This document shows positions 49,463-59,306 of a DNA stretch of 64,000 nt, piece after piece (within the stretch, counting starts at the first letter, position 1; every line of letters begins with the position of its first letter). The notes below the pieces were generated by a model that saw only the letters and a program-made list of their open reading frames with translations, ran no database searches and was not told the origin of the DNA. Location: positions 1 to 64,000 of the forward strand of contig CAADYP010000006.1 of the NCBI GenBank assembly GCA_900753315.1. Direction: 5' to 3'. A program made the translations under genes and the position numbers. The DNA comes from Clostridia bacterium (GTDB lineage: Bacteria; Bacillota; Clostridia; Christensenellales; UBA1242).

Positions 49463-50011
49463 ATGAAAAAGAACACTCAAAAAAATATCAACCTACAAAA
49501 AAGTAAGAGAAATATTCAAAGTGCAATATGGGGCATTTTTATGTCATGTGCAGCCATAGCAGTTTCAATCGGCCTTTTTGTTGGGATCATTACCAACTAC
49601 AAATCTGCAAAAATCAATATCAGATTTTCTTCAATAGTTACAGTTTTGATTTTTCTTCTATTATCTGGAATATTTGGTATAATCTTCAACATTATAATTC
49701 TCATTGAAAGACAAAAAACTTACAAAATTTATAAGTCTGGCACACAGGAAACTGCAGAGGTCCTCAATGTTTTTGAACAGGCAAAAACAAGAAGTAAATT
49801 GAGAAATTCTTATAAAGAATTGACATATAATGTCTATTTCAAATTTAAAGATGACAAAAAAATTTCACGTATCAGCAAAGAAGAAATTACAAAAGAAATG
49901 TTTGATGCCTTAAAAGATGAAAAAACTATTCCTATTTTGAGAATCAATTCAACTGCCGTTTTTGATGAAAACACATTTGAAATCACTCACCAAAAGCAAG
50001 ATGAAGAATAA
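49463..50011 (+). CDS. two-TM membrane protein, DUF3592-like (paralog A)
   Basis: The 182-residue protein has two hydrophobic helices (about 22-45 and 55-80), then a soluble domain with 'KELTYNVYFKFKDD' and the 'IPILRINSTAVFD' end. The sequence matches the 822 and 50059 proteins in layout. I start at ATG 49463; the GTG at 49445 lies inside the promoter. No SD is present: the -10 box lies eight bases before the ATG, so the leader is one or two bases at most. Its function is unknown. Confidence 0.75.
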   Translation: MKKNTQKNINLQKSKRNIQSAIWGIFMSCAAIAVSIGLFVGIITNYKSAKINIRFSSIVTVLIFLLLSGIFGIIFNIIILIERQKTYKIYKSGTQETAEVLNVFEQAKTRSKLRNSYKELTYNVYFKFKDDKKISRISKEEITKEMFDALKDEKTIPILRINSTAVFDENTFEITHQKQDEE

Positions 50012-50058
50012 TCGAATTTCAATACAATAAAATTTTTGTCGAACAAAAAGGAAACATC

Positions 50059-50598
50059 ATGGAAAACGAACTAAAAACAAAAAAGTCAATCAAGCTTGCA
50101 ATCTGGCAAATTGTGTCATCATCAATAATCGCTCTTGTGACACTCTCTTTGTCGATATTATTTATAGTTACTTACAAGAATGGAAATGATATTTATGCGA
50201 TTCTTTTCTATTTCTCTCTGTTTTTTACAAATTCATTATCTGTTAACATGGGTATAAAAACACTAAAAAGAAATTGGGAAATAAGCAAAATATATAAACT
50301 GGGATCTCCATCAACAGCCAAAATTAGCAAAGTATTTGAAGAAAAAAAGGTTAAGAGAAACAAAACAACTACATCGTATTTTCTTTTATTTGAATTTGAA
50401 AATGAAAATGGAATAATTTGCAGAAGCTCTGAAGAAATCCACCCCAAATATTATAAAATTTTACAACTTGAAACTGAAATCCCAGTTTTACGTCTAGAAA
50501 ACAATGCCGTTTTTGACACAAAACAATATTTAGAATTAAAAAGAAAACAACTTGAAGATGGAGTATTTGATGACAAAAAAAAGACTAGCGAAGACTAG
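50059..50598 (+). CDS. two-TM membrane protein, DUF3592-like (paralog B)
   Basis: The 179-residue protein has two TM helices (about 13-37 and 45-65), a domain with 'FLLFEFENENGIICRSSEEIHPKYYKIL', and 'IPVLRLENNAVFD'. It is the closest relative in the window to the 49463 gene and likely arose by tandem duplication. An AAAGGAAA SD precedes its ATG. A Lys-rich tail ends at a strong terminator. Confidence 0.8.
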   Translation: MENELKTKKSIKLAIWQIVSSSIIALVTLSLSILFIVTYKNGNDIYAILFYFSLFFTNSLSVNMGIKTLKRNWEISKIYKLGSPSTAKISKVFEEKKVKRNKTTTSYFLLFEFENENGIICRSSEEIHPKYYKILQLETEIPVLRLENNAVFDTKQYLELKRKQLEDGVFDDKKKTSED

Positions 50599-50607
50599 TC
50601 TTTTTTA
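50577..50607. terminator. bidirectional terminator between paralog B and pnp
   Basis: Stem AAAAAAGACTAG/CTAGTCTTTTTT with loop CGAAGA; A- and T-runs serve both strands; it overlaps the last codons of paralog B. Confidence 0.88.
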
Positions 50608-50654
50608 TTTTGTTTAATTTGTCTAATTAAGAATTTTATTTTTGAGATATAAGA

Positions 50655-52802
50655 TTATTCTTTATCTTCTTTTTCTATTTTAGCAGGTTTTACAGCCTTT
50701 TCGTTTGCTTCCTTTTCTTCTTTTGGAACAATTCTCTTAAGGTCAATTCTTCCCTTTTCGTCAACTTTAATTACTTCAACTTCAACGCTGTCGCCGATTT
50801 TTACAACATCTTCAACTTTGTCAACTCTCTTGTTTGAAAGTTTTGAAATGTGAATCATTCCTTCTTTTCCACCACCAAGGTCAACAAAAGCACCGAAATT
50901 CATGATTCTTGAAACTTTTCCGTCATAAACATCACCAACTTCAACATCTTCTGTGATAGAAAGGATAATCTTCTTAGCCTTTTCATTCATCTCACTATCA
51001 ACTGATGCAATGAATACTGTTCCGTCATCTTCAATATCAATCTTTACGCCTGTTTCGTCAATAATCTTGTTGATAGTTTTTCCGCCAGAACCAATAACAT
51101 CTTTAATCTTTTCAGGGTTAATGCTGAAAGTGATGATTTTTGGAGCGTATTTAGAGATTTCTTTTCTAGGTTCGCTGATGCAAGCAAGAAGTTTGTTCAT
51201 AATAAACATTCTTCCAATCTTTGCTCTTTCCAAAGCTTCTGTCAAAATCTTTTTGTCAATACCTTTAATTTTGATATCCATTTGGATTGCAGTAACACCC
51301 TTCTCTGTCCCTGTAACTTTGAAGTCCATATCGCCAAGGAAATCTTCAAGACCTTGAATATCAGAAAGGACAGCAACCTTTCCACTCTTTTCATCTTTAA
51401 TAAGACCCATAGCAATACCAGAAACTGGTGCAGAAATAGGCACACCGCCGTCCATAAGAGCAAGTGTAGATCCACAAACTGATGCCATTGAAGAAGAACC
51501 ATTTGAAGACAAAACTTCACTTACGATTCTCAAAGCATAAGGGAAAACATCTTCACTAGGAACAACTGGTTCCAAAGCTCTTTCTGCAAGTGCACCATGT
51601 CCAATTTCACGACGACCTGTGCTCTTAATCATCTTTGCTTCGCCAGTTGCATATGGTGGCATATTGTAATGGTGAACATATCTGTTTACTTCTTCGTCAT
51701 CCAAGCCTTCAAGTTGTTGAACATCGCTCACTGTGCCCAAAGTCAAGCAAGACAAAACTTGCGTTTCTCCTCTTGTAAACACTGCAGAGCCATGAACTCT
51801 TGGAAGCACGCCAACTTCGCACCAAATAGGACGAATTTCTTCCAATTTTCTTCCATCTGGACGAACACCCTTTTCCAAAATATGTGCACGAACTTTTTCT
51901 TTTTTGATTTTGTAAAGGACATCACTGATTTCTCTTTCTTTTTCTGGGAAAGTTTCAGCAAAGTGAGCAAGGATATCAGCCTTAACTTCTTCTTCACGAG
52001 CTTCTCTTTCGCTTCTTACGAAAGTGTCCAAAACATAGTCGTATTTTGAATCAGCATATTCTCTGACAGCTGTTTCAATTTCTTCAGGAATTGTGTAATA
52101 AGGAATTTTTGGACAAACTGGCTTACCAATTTCTTCCTTGATTTTCTTGAGTTCCTTAACAATCTTTTTAATTTCTTCATGAGCAAACATAATTGCATCA
52201 AGCATAACACTTTCAGGAATTTCGTTTGCACCTGCTTCAACCATAAGCACAGCTTCTTCTGTTCCACTTACAGTCAAATGCAAATCGCTCTTTTCTCTTT
52301 CTTCTTGATTTGGATTGATAACAAACTTTCCATCAACCAACCCCACTTGAACAGAGCCAGTAGGTCCAAGGAAAGGAATGTCAGAAATTGAAAGAGCAAA
52401 AGAAGAACCGAGCATAGCCAAAGGTTCTGGGCTAACATCAGGGTCAATAGAAAGTGCAGTTGCTACGACAACTACATCATTAAAAAATCCTTTTGGGAAA
52501 AGTGGTCTCAAAGGTCTATCAATAAGACGAGAAACCAAAATAGCTTTATCACTAGGACGACCTTCTCTCTTCTTAAATCCACCAGGAATCTTTCCAACAG
52601 AATACATCTTTTCTTGATATTCAACAGAAAGTGGGAAGAAATCGATGCCAGGCTTTGGTTCTTCACTCATTGTTACGTTTACCATAACAACAGTATCTCC
52701 GCTTCTTACGACACAAGAACCATTTGATTGTCCGCACCATTTCCCTGTTTCAAAAGAGATGTCTTTTCCAGCAACATTTATAACATACTTTTTAAAATCC
52801 AT
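50655..52802 (-). CDS. pnp: polynucleotide phosphorylase (PNPase)
   Basis: PNPase degrades RNA 3'->5' by phosphorolysis. The 715-residue protein has the two RNase PH cores ('[31 protein letters not shown]' and '[17 protein letters not shown]'), a KH domain ('[16 protein letters not shown]') and a C-terminal S1 domain ('[29 protein letters not shown]'). The start is ATG 52802, with GAGGT nine bases upstream; the ATG at 52811 touches that SD. It follows rpsO with an intervening terminator, the classical arrangement. Confidence 0.95.
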   Translation of the reverse strand: MDFKKYVINVAGKDISFETGKWCGQSNGSCVVRSGDTVVMVNVTMSEEPKPGIDFFPLSVEYQEKMYSVGKIPGGFKKREGRPSDKAILVSRLIDRPLRPLFPKGFFNDVVVVATALSIDPDVSPEPLAMLGSSFALSISDIPFLGPTGSVQVGLVDGKFVINPNQEEREKSDLHLTVSGTEEAVLMVEAGANEIPESVMLDAIMFAHEEIKKIVKELKKIKEEIGKPVCPKIPYYTIPEEIETAVREYADSKYDYVLDTFVRSEREAREEEVKADILAHFAETFPEKEREISDVLYKIKKEKVRAHILEKGVRPDGRKLEEIRPIWCEVGVLPRVHGSAVFTRGETQVLSCLTLGTVSDVQQLEGLDDEEVNRYVHHYNMPPYATGEAKMIKSTGRREIGHGALAERALEPVVPSEDVFPYALRIVSEVLSSNGSSSMASVCGSTLALMDGGVPISAPVSGIAMGLIKDEKSGKVAVLSDIQGLEDFLGDMDFKVTGTEKGVTAIQMDIKIKGIDKKILTEALERAKIGRMFIMNKLLACISEPRKEISKYAPKIITFSINPEKIKDVIGSGGKTINKIIDETGVKIDIEDDGTVFIASVDSEMNEKAKKIILSITEDVEVGDVYDGKVSRIMNFGAFVDLGGGKEGMIHISKLSNKRVDKVEDVVKIGDSVEVEVIKVDEKGRIDLKRIVPKEEKEANEKAVKPAKIEKEDKE

Positions 52803-52848
52803 AACACACATACCTCATAAAAATTATTTAAAAACGATAATATTTGAG

Positions 52849-52877
52849 AAAAAAGGGAGCAAAAAAACAGCTCCCCC
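52849..52877 (-). terminator. terminator between rpsO and pnp
   Basis: Minus-strand GGGAGC/GCTCCC stem with a 9-base loop followed by TTTTTT. It would limit readthrough of rpsO into pnp. Confidence 0.85.
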
Positions 52878-52880
52878 AAA

Positions 52881-53144
52881 TTATTTAATTTCTCTGATAT
52901 TAAGTTCTTTAACAAGGCTTCTGTAAGCTTCAATATCTTTATCTTTAAGGTATTGCAAGAAACCTTTACGCTTACCAACCATCTTCAAAAGACCACGTCT
53001 AGAATGGTTGTCATTTTGGTTAGTTTTCAAATGTTCTGTCAAATGATTGATTCTTTCAGTCAAAAGTGCGATTTGAACTTGAACTGAACCAGTATCATTT
53101 TCAGATTGTTTAAACTTTGAAATGATTTCGCTTTTTGTTTGCAT
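52881..53144 (-). CDS. rpsO: 30S ribosomal protein S15
   Basis: The 87-residue helical protein begins '[39 protein letters not shown]', with '[20 protein letters not shown]' as the rRNA-binding helix. It binds 16S rRNA helices 20-22. The start is ATG 53144: GGAGG lies eight bases upstream, inside the longer ORF that starts at 53159. S15 often represses its own mRNA; a structured leader precedes it. Confidence 0.96.
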   Translation of the reverse strand: MQTKSEIISKFKQSENDTGSVQVQIALLTERINHLTEHLKTNQNDNHSRRGLLKMVGKRKGFLQYLKDKDIEAYRSLVKELNIREIK

Positions 53145-53159
53145 TTTTGTTTCCTCCAT

Positions 53160-53229
53160 AAAATATTAAACCGCTCAAACATAGCATAAGGTCGAAGGAC
53201 TCCATAAACCATGTTTAAGTTTTATCGAC
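53160..53229 (-). promoter_or_regulatory. rpsO leader with possible S15-binding hairpin
   Basis: The predicted leader (from about 53229) forms AAACAT (53216-53211) pairing with ATGTTT (53182-53177) around an inner GUC/GAC hairpin with loop CUUC (about 53206-53183). The size and place suit an S15 autoregulatory element; no exact match to a known S15 motif is claimed. Confidence 0.5.
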
Positions 53230-53235
53230 TGAATG

Positions 53236-53264
53236 AGTATAACATAAAAACAAAATTTTGTAAA
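53236..53264 (-). promoter_or_regulatory. rpsO promoter
   Basis: TTTACA (53264-53259), 17-base spacer ending in TGT, TATACT (53241-53236). Confidence 0.8.
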
Positions 53265-53290
53265 CAATTTTGCCAAAATTTTTCAATTTT

Positions 53291-53324
53291 AAACAAAAAA
53301 AGAAACCAAAATCTAGGTTTCTTT
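53291..53324 (-). terminator. terminator of the recJ-relA-hemZ operon
   Basis: Perfect 9-bp minus-strand stem AAAGAAACC/GGTTTCTTT with an 8-base loop and a T-run. Confidence 0.88.
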
Positions 53325-53359
53325 CTGTATTTTTATTTTCAAAAGACAAAAACAGTTTT

Positions 53360-54766
53360 CTAACTGAAAAACTTAACCTTTTTCTCAATCATTTCGTCTA
53401 TTCTGTCAATATAGTCGCAAATAAACTTGCAATTTGGTTGACGCTCAATTCTGTTTTCAAGATTGAAAACTCTCTTTGAAATTGCACCTGCCCCAATGGC
53501 AATAACAGACGATGTGTCTTCCATGCTGTCAATATTGAAAATGCAAACATTATCGTCACGATAATAACCGACATTTTCAAGTCCACCAACTTGATGTTTT
53601 TGTCTGTAAAGATAATATGGCTTGTATCCGTTTTCCATAAGAGTCTTTTCTGCAAAATCCACCATCTTTGGAACATCGTTTTTATATTTAACTTCCTCAC
53701 CTCTAATCTGTGCCGCATTTTTCACAGAAAGTGTGTGCACGGTGATGTTGTGTGGATAAAGTTCGAGCAAAGTGTTTATTGTGCGTTTGAATATGCCAAG
53801 TCTTTCTTCTGTAAGTCCAGCAATAATGTCCATGTTCACAACAAAATCATATTCCATTGCAAGCATATATGCTTCCATCACTTGTTTGTTTGTGGTTTTT
53901 CTGCCAATGCGTTTAAGAGTTGTCTCACAGAAAGTTTGTGGATTGATTGAAATTCTAGAAACTCCATATTTCTTCAAAACTTCAAGTTTTTCTCTTGTGA
54001 TTGTGTCAGCACGACCACATTCAACTGTAAATTCTGATACTGGATAATTTATTTGACTCAAAAGTCTGTCAAGTTGTTCTGCTGTCAAAACTGTTGGAGT
54101 CCCACCGCCTATGTAAATTGTTCTGACAATATAGCACTTGTCAGCAATAACCTTTTTTGCCGCTTCCAATTCTTTCAAAACACAATCAAGATAAGTCTCA
54201 ACCTTATCTTTGACTGTCCAAAGTTCGTTTGAAATAAATGAACAATAATTGCACCTTGATGGGCAAATAGGGATATTTATAAAAAGGTCAATCAAGTTAT
54301 CATTTTTGATAATGCATTTTTGATTTTTCAAGATTTGCACAACCAATTTTGCTTTTTCACTGCTAACATGATAATCTCTTACCAAAACCTCTGAAATAAG
54401 GTGTGGTTTAATTTCTCCACGCTCCACCAAATCTCTTGCAAATTTTGTTGGTCTCACCCCAGTAAGCGAACCCCAAGGAAGCGATTTTTTTGATTCAAGA
54501 CTTAAGACTTCATACAAGTGGTTTTTGAAATTTCTTTTTATCAAACTTTTTTTCAAAAGGTCTGACAAGTTTTGACTAACTACAAAATCTTTGGTATATT
54601 CTTTTCTCTTGTCGCCCGAGCCGATATAAATTTTGCTTTGGAATTTCTCCCCATCTTGTGAAAAAGCGTGTTCCACGGAAAAAGGACAATCTTCTTCCTT
54701 GTAAAAGAGATTGACCAAATCTTGCATATCTTTTTCTATTTCCGCTGATTGACACAATATTTTCAC
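53360..54766 (-). CDS. hemZ: radical SAM coproporphyrinogen dehydrogenase-like protein HemZ
   Basis: The 468-residue protein has the radical-SAM cluster motif 'CPSRCNYCSF' near residue 165 (CxxxCxxC), 'YIGGGTPTVLTAEQLD' and 'RISINPQTF', as in HemN/HemZ. The N-terminal 150 residues, with 'LPWGSLTGVRPTKFARD', are typical of HemZ. HemZ-type proteins are annotated as oxygen-independent coproporphyrinogen oxidases, but many may be heme chaperones or have other roles; no other heme gene is here. It starts with GTG preceded by AGGAG. Three bases after the relA stop. Confidence 0.88.
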   Translation of the reverse strand: MKILCQSAEIEKDMQDLVNLFYKEEDCPFSVEHAFSQDGEKFQSKIYIGSGDKRKEYTKDFVVSQNLSDLLKKSLIKRNFKNHLYEVLSLESKKSLPWGSLTGVRPTKFARDLVERGEIKPHLISEVLVRDYHVSSEKAKLVVQILKNQKCIIKNDNLIDLFINIPICPSRCNYCSFISNELWTVKDKVETYLDCVLKELEAAKKVIADKCYIVRTIYIGGGTPTVLTAEQLDRLLSQINYPVSEFTVECGRADTITREKLEVLKKYGVSRISINPQTFCETTLKRIGRKTTNKQVMEAYMLAMEYDFVVNMDIIAGLTEERLGIFKRTINTLLELYPHNITVHTLSVKNAAQIRGEEVKYKNDVPKMVDFAEKTLMENGYKPYYLYRQKHQVGGLENVGYYRDDNVCIFNIDSMEDTSSVIAIGAGAISKRVFNLENRIERQPNCKFICDYIDRIDEMIEKKVKFFS

Positions 54767-54769
54767 TGT

Positions 54770-56851
54770 CTATTCACTCCTGAAAACTTTTCTTACATCT
54801 TTAACCGACTCAAAACTCTTGATGATGTTTTCAAGTTCGGTTTTGTTTGAAATTTGGACAACAATATCAAACACAAGTTCGTCTTTTATTTCTTTGTATC
54901 CAAATCCTTTAAGTCTGCCCTTCAAATCTCTTGCAACAGTGTTAAGGTTGTTGATGATAGAGTTTTTGTTGTCTGCATAAACTTTTATCACTGCAGTAAA
55001 GTTTGAAACTAGACTATCTTGCCATTCGGCTTTTATCAATCTTTCTGGCTCGAGATATTTGAGGTTTTGACAACCACTTCTATGTATTGTCACTCCTCTG
55101 CCTCTTGAGATATAACCAATGATATCATCTCCAGTAACTGGCGAACAGCACCCAGCATATCTTATCAAAAGCCCACTGTCTCCATCTACCAAAACGCCGT
55201 CTTTGTTTTTCTTTACGGTGATGACATTTTCCTTAAATTCCAAAGTTTTTTCTTTGTTATAAAGATTTACAAGTCGTCCAACAATTCCGTTTGCTGAAAG
55301 ACTGCCAGCTCCAATTTCCGCATAAAGGACATCGAGTTCTTCAATCATAATGCTCTTTGCAATCTCTTGCAAATATTCTTCTTTCAAAATCTTGCTGATG
55401 TTGAGATTTCTTGCCTTAACTGCTTGTTCCAAAATTGCCTTTCCGACTCTAATGTTCTCTTCCTTCAATTCACTCTTGAAAAATTGTCTTATTTTTGAAC
55501 GAGCATTTGAAGTCTTGATGTGTAAAAGCCAGTCTCTTGATGGTCCTTTGCTGTTTTGGTTTGTCAAAATTTCTACAACATCACCATTTGAAAGTTCAGT
55601 AGTGATTGGCACAATTTTGCCATTGATTTTTCCGCCTACACAAGTGTTGCCCACTCCAGAGTGGATTGCATAAGCAAAGTCAATAACAGTCGCTCCAAGT
55701 GGAAATTCCAAAACTTTCCCCTTTGGTGTCTGCACAACAATCGCTTCACCATAAAGGTCAACCTTAAGAGTTTCCAAAAATTCTTCTGATGACAAATCGT
55801 TTGAATTTTCAAGCATTTGTCTAAACCAACTCATCTTTTGGTCAAACTTGTTTTGTCCTCTTCTTTCTTTATAAATCCAGTGAGCAGCAACACCATATTC
55901 TGATTGTCTATGCATATCAAAAGTGCGAATTTGAATTTCAAGCGGTCTGTTGTTATCCGCAATAATTGTTGTGTGCAAACTTTGATAGCCATTTGGCTTT
56001 GGATTTGCGATATAATCCTTTACCCTTCCTTGCATTGGTTTGTAGATAGAGTGAATTTTTCCAAAAACAGAATAACAATCTTCAACCGTTGGAACGAGCA
56101 CTCTCATTGCCACAAGGTCATAAACTTTTCCAAGCGTAATGTTTTTCTTTACCAACTTTTTGTAAACTGAATAGAAGTGCTTTTGTCTTGCTTGAATTTC
56201 ACCTTCTATATGAAGCTCTTCAAGCATTTGTTGAAGTTTTTTGCGAGTAATTTCTATTTGTTTTTGGTTGTCTTCCGTCTTCATCAAAGCATTGTTTTTA
56301 AGTTCTTCATAGGCTTTTGGTTCCAAGAGTTCAAAACAATAATCTTCAAATGCGGACTTAAACATAGAAAGCCCAAGTCTCTCTGCAAGTGGTGCAAAAA
56401 TGTCACTTACCATTTGCACAAAACTTTTTTCTTCTTCACTCATTGGATTTTTTATGAGTTTAAGGTCATACAAAATTGTCGCAAACTTGACAATAACGAC
56501 TCTCATATCTTGACAAATTGCCACAAACATACGTCTAATATCTTCCGCTTCGCCACTCTTTGTCAACGCTTTTACATCTTTCAAAATTTTGAAAGCTTCA
56601 TAAAGTTTTTGTTGATTTTTTGTCAATGCTTCTGCAAGTTTGTCAGCATCTTCTGGCTCGATTTTTGAATACTGAAAAAGAATATATGCAACCAAAACTT
56701 CGTCTTGCATATGATATTCAATCATTGTGTCGATAACGATATTCAATCTGTCAAAATTCAACCCATCAACAAGTGCTTTTTCAACAATTTTTTTCTCTTT
56801 GTCAGTAAGTTGAAATTCGGCAAATATTTTTTCTAAAATTTTCTCTTTCAT
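54770..56851 (-). CDS. relA: (p)ppGpp synthetase RelA/SpoT family with degenerate hydrolase domain
   Basis: The 693-residue protein makes (p)ppGpp from GTP/GDP and ATP. The synthetase domain is intact: 'YDLVAMRVLV' (244-253), 'KDYIANPKPNGYQSLHTTI' (278-296), 'LEIQIRT..MH' and 'EYGVAAHWIYKE'. A TGS domain (about 385-450) and a C-terminal ACT domain (about 615-690) follow. The hydrolase domain (1-200) has lost its metal site: the expected HDxxED motif is absent near 70-85, and 'KLADRLHNMRTL' is replaced by 'KFATILYDLKLI' (122-133). It should be synthesis-only. ATG overlaps recJ by four bases (ATGA). Confidence 0.92.
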   Translation of the reverse strand: MKEKILEKIFAEFQLTDKEKKIVEKALVDGLNFDRLNIVIDTMIEYHMQDEVLVAYILFQYSKIEPEDADKLAEALTKNQQKLYEAFKILKDVKALTKSGEAEDIRRMFVAICQDMRVVIVKFATILYDLKLIKNPMSEEEKSFVQMVSDIFAPLAERLGLSMFKSAFEDYCFELLEPKAYEELKNNALMKTEDNQKQIEITRKKLQQMLEELHIEGEIQARQKHFYSVYKKLVKKNITLGKVYDLVAMRVLVPTVEDCYSVFGKIHSIYKPMQGRVKDYIANPKPNGYQSLHTTIIADNNRPLEIQIRTFDMHRQSEYGVAAHWIYKERRGQNKFDQKMSWFRQMLENSNDLSSEEFLETLKVDLYGEAIVVQTPKGKVLEFPLGATVIDFAYAIHSGVGNTCVGGKINGKIVPITTELSNGDVVEILTNQNSKGPSRDWLLHIKTSNARSKIRQFFKSELKEENIRVGKAILEQAVKARNLNISKILKEEYLQEIAKSIMIEELDVLYAEIGAGSLSANGIVGRLVNLYNKEKTLEFKENVITVKKNKDGVLVDGDSGLLIRYAGCCSPVTGDDIIGYISRGRGVTIHRSGCQNLKYLEPERLIKAEWQDSLVSNFTAVIKVYADNKNSIINNLNTVARDLKGRLKGFGYKEIKDELVFDIVVQISNKTELENIIKSFESVKDVRKVFRSE

Positions 56852-59199
56852 TTTATCTCCAAAGAATTTTTTACCAATAAAAGTTTATTATAAAGAGCAG
56901 ATTCTGTCAAGGATTTTTTGATATTTTTATTTTGTATAATATACATAAATGTATCAAATTTGGCTTCAATAAGCCCCAACTCTTCAAAGACCAAATAAGC
57001 CACATAAAATGTGTCAAAATTGACCTTCCCCTTCATTTTATTCTGATAGATATCAAAAATTGAGTAATATTTCAAAAAGTTTTTTGATGTCAAGACCTTA
57101 AACACTTTCCCAAAAGTCTCTCTTGAAAGGTCAAGAGCCAAAAATCTTTGCCTGTCAAGCTCTCTTTCCATAGGCACAAAAATTTCCGCCTTTGAAACTT
57201 CGTTTAATTCAGCCAAAAAGCCTTCGTCCAAAACAGGAGAAAGGAAAACAATTTTTGAGAAATTTTTTGCCCATTCTGTGCCAGTTGGTGACAAAAGAAG
57301 ACTGTTATAACCAATACAATTTTTCTCACACATGCCAATATGATAAATATTGTCCTTGCTATATTCTTTTGAAAAATTGACAAAGTCATAAGCAGAATAA
57401 GCCACAAAAGCCGTTCCAAAAACTTGACTTTGTGTGCTGGCAACAAAATTCAAAAGTTCTGCTTGTGGATAATACGAAAATTTTGAAGGTCGATTATCTT
57501 TGTAACCCAACTGCTCAAGTTGAAGTGGATAAGAGAACATATGTGCATTTGGAGAGATAAAGCTGCCAGCATCAAACTCACTTACCACCCCATTCTTGCC
57601 ACCGCCTTGAAATTCAAAGATAAACGATTTGTATCTGGCAAAGTTTAAAGCATTATAATTTTTGATAAAATTGAAATAAACAAGTTGCAAGTCACCAATT
57701 TTTACATCACAATGTGCTGGTGAATATTTCCTTGGTGTAAGTTCGATATTTTCTGCTGAAATCTTAAACTTTGGACGAGCATTGCCACAACCAAATGGTT
57801 CAAGCAAAGACAATTCTTGCAAAAATCTGTCAGTGATGTCTTCGTTTTTTAGTTCCAAATCATAATATTTGATAGGAATGAAAACTTTGTCACTGACTTT
57901 TTCAAACACAAAAGAGTTTACTCTGTTGCAAAAACTTTCGTAGTTTGACCTTTTCAAAGTCAAACCAGCAGCCATCGTATGCCCGCCAAAAGTTTCCAAA
58001 ATATCTTGCAATGATGATAACAATTCATGAATGTTTATGTCATCAATACTTCTCCCAGAGCCATGCAAAATATCTCCAACTTGTGAAAACAAAAAGACAG
58101 GTCTGTTGTATTCTTCCACAAGTTTTGCACATGCAATTCCCAAAATACCTTGGTCCCATTTTTTCGATGCCAAGCAAATAACTCTTGTCTTTGACAAGTC
58201 CATTTTCTCTATTGCTCTTTCGCAGTCTTCCAAGATTTTTGCAGAAAGTTCTTGTCTTCTTGTGTTATGTCCTTTGATTTTTTCAAGATACTTTCTCACT
58301 TCGACTGGGTCTTCACTCATATACAACGCAAGGCTGTCGCCTGCGTCTCCCATTCTTCCAGATGAATTGATTTTTGGCGCAATCTTAAATGCAATATCAG
58401 TCGATGAAGGGTTTGTCAAAGACACTTTGTTTTCTTTTAAAAGCGCACGAAGACCAAAAGGTAATTTTTCAAAACTTTTTAGGCCTTTTTTGACAATATT
58501 TCTATTTTCGCCAGTCAATGAAACAATATCCGCAATCGTTGCAATCGCAGCAATAGGCAAAAACTCTTCTGCCTTCTTTTGTCCCAAAAGTGCTTCACTT
58601 ATTTTGTATGCAAGCCCAGTGCCACACAACTCTCTAAACGGATATTCTTGTCCTTCAATCTTTGCGTTCAAAACAAGCGTGTCTGGCAATTTTTCTGGAA
58701 TTTCATGGTGATCAGTAACAATAACCTCAATGCCTTTCTCTTTTGCATATTCAACTTCGGCATAGCAAGAAATACCACAGTCAACTGTGATGATCAAATC
58801 CGGAGCAAATTGTCTTGCAATCTTATCCAAACAATCGCATGTCAAACCATAGCCGTCAACATAGCGGTTTGGAAGATAAAAATCAGCATCAATACCGATT
58901 TTTTTCAAAGTTTTAAGCATAATTGCAGTGGCACTAATTCCGTCCACATCATAATCCCCAAAGATGAGGACTTTGTCACCCATTTGTTTTGCCAAATGTA
59001 TTCGTTCACACAGTTGTTTCATATTTTTGATAAGAAATGGGTCCAACAACTGTCCAGTTGAAAGATAAGTTGAGATTTCTTCTTTGCTTGAATAACCTCT
59101 TGATAAAATCAAATACATTGTTGAAGGCAAAACATTAAACTCTTTTGCAAACTCATCAACGAGTGCAGAGTCTTTGTTAAAAAATTTTTTAAAAACCAT
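56848..59199 (-). CDS. recJ: single-stranded-DNA exonuclease RecJ
   Basis: RecJ is a 5'->3' ssDNA exonuclease in recombination and repair. The DHH core is clear: 'LIFGDYDVDGISATAIM', 'ITVDCGIS', 'VTDHHEIPE', 'GRMGDAGDSLALY' and the DHHA1 portion 'CGGHTMAAGL'-like 'FGGHTMAAGLTLK'. The C-terminal 250 residues are a family-specific extension. The start is ATG 59199, with AAGGT seven bases upstream. It begins the recJ-relA-hemZ operon; apt and dtd, usual in this operon, are missing. Confidence 0.93.
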   Translation of the reverse strand: MVFKKFFNKDSALVDEFAKEFNVLPSTMYLILSRGYSSKEEISTYLSTGQLLDPFLIKNMKQLCERIHLAKQMGDKVLIFGDYDVDGISATAIMLKTLKKIGIDADFYLPNRYVDGYGLTCDCLDKIARQFAPDLIITVDCGISCYAEVEYAKEKGIEVIVTDHHEIPEKLPDTLVLNAKIEGQEYPFRELCGTGLAYKISEALLGQKKAEEFLPIAAIATIADIVSLTGENRNIVKKGLKSFEKLPFGLRALLKENKVSLTNPSSTDIAFKIAPKINSSGRMGDAGDSLALYMSEDPVEVRKYLEKIKGHNTRRQELSAKILEDCERAIEKMDLSKTRVICLASKKWDQGILGIACAKLVEEYNRPVFLFSQVGDILHGSGRSIDDINIHELLSSLQDILETFGGHTMAAGLTLKRSNYESFCNRVNSFVFEKVSDKVFIPIKYYDLELKNEDITDRFLQELSLLEPFGCGNARPKFKISAENIELTPRKYSPAHCDVKIGDLQLVYFNFIKNYNALNFARYKSFIFEFQGGGKNGVVSEFDAGSFISPNAHMFSYPLQLEQLGYKDNRPSKFSYYPQAELLNFVASTQSQVFGTAFVAYSAYDFVNFSKEYSKDNIYHIGMCEKNCIGYNSLLLSPTGTEWAKNFSKIVFLSPVLDEGFLAELNEVSKAEIFVPMERELDRQRFLALDLSRETFGKVFKVLTSKNFLKYYSIFDIYQNKMKGKVNFDTFYVAYLVFEELGLIEAKFDTFMYIIQNKNIKKSLTESALYNKLLLVKNSLEIK

Positions 59200-59271
59200 G
59201 TTTTCTACCTTAAACAAACTTTATGTGATTATTATAATATATTTCAAAACAAATCACCAAACAAATGACCA

Positions 59272-59306
59272 AAAAAACAAAAAAGAGCGATTTTGTCGCT
59301 CCTTTT
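59272..59306 (-). terminator. terminator of the repeat-protein gene
   Basis: Minus-strand stem GAGCGA/TCGCTC with A-T extension, 5-base loop, T-run; it touches the stop codon. Confidence 0.85.
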
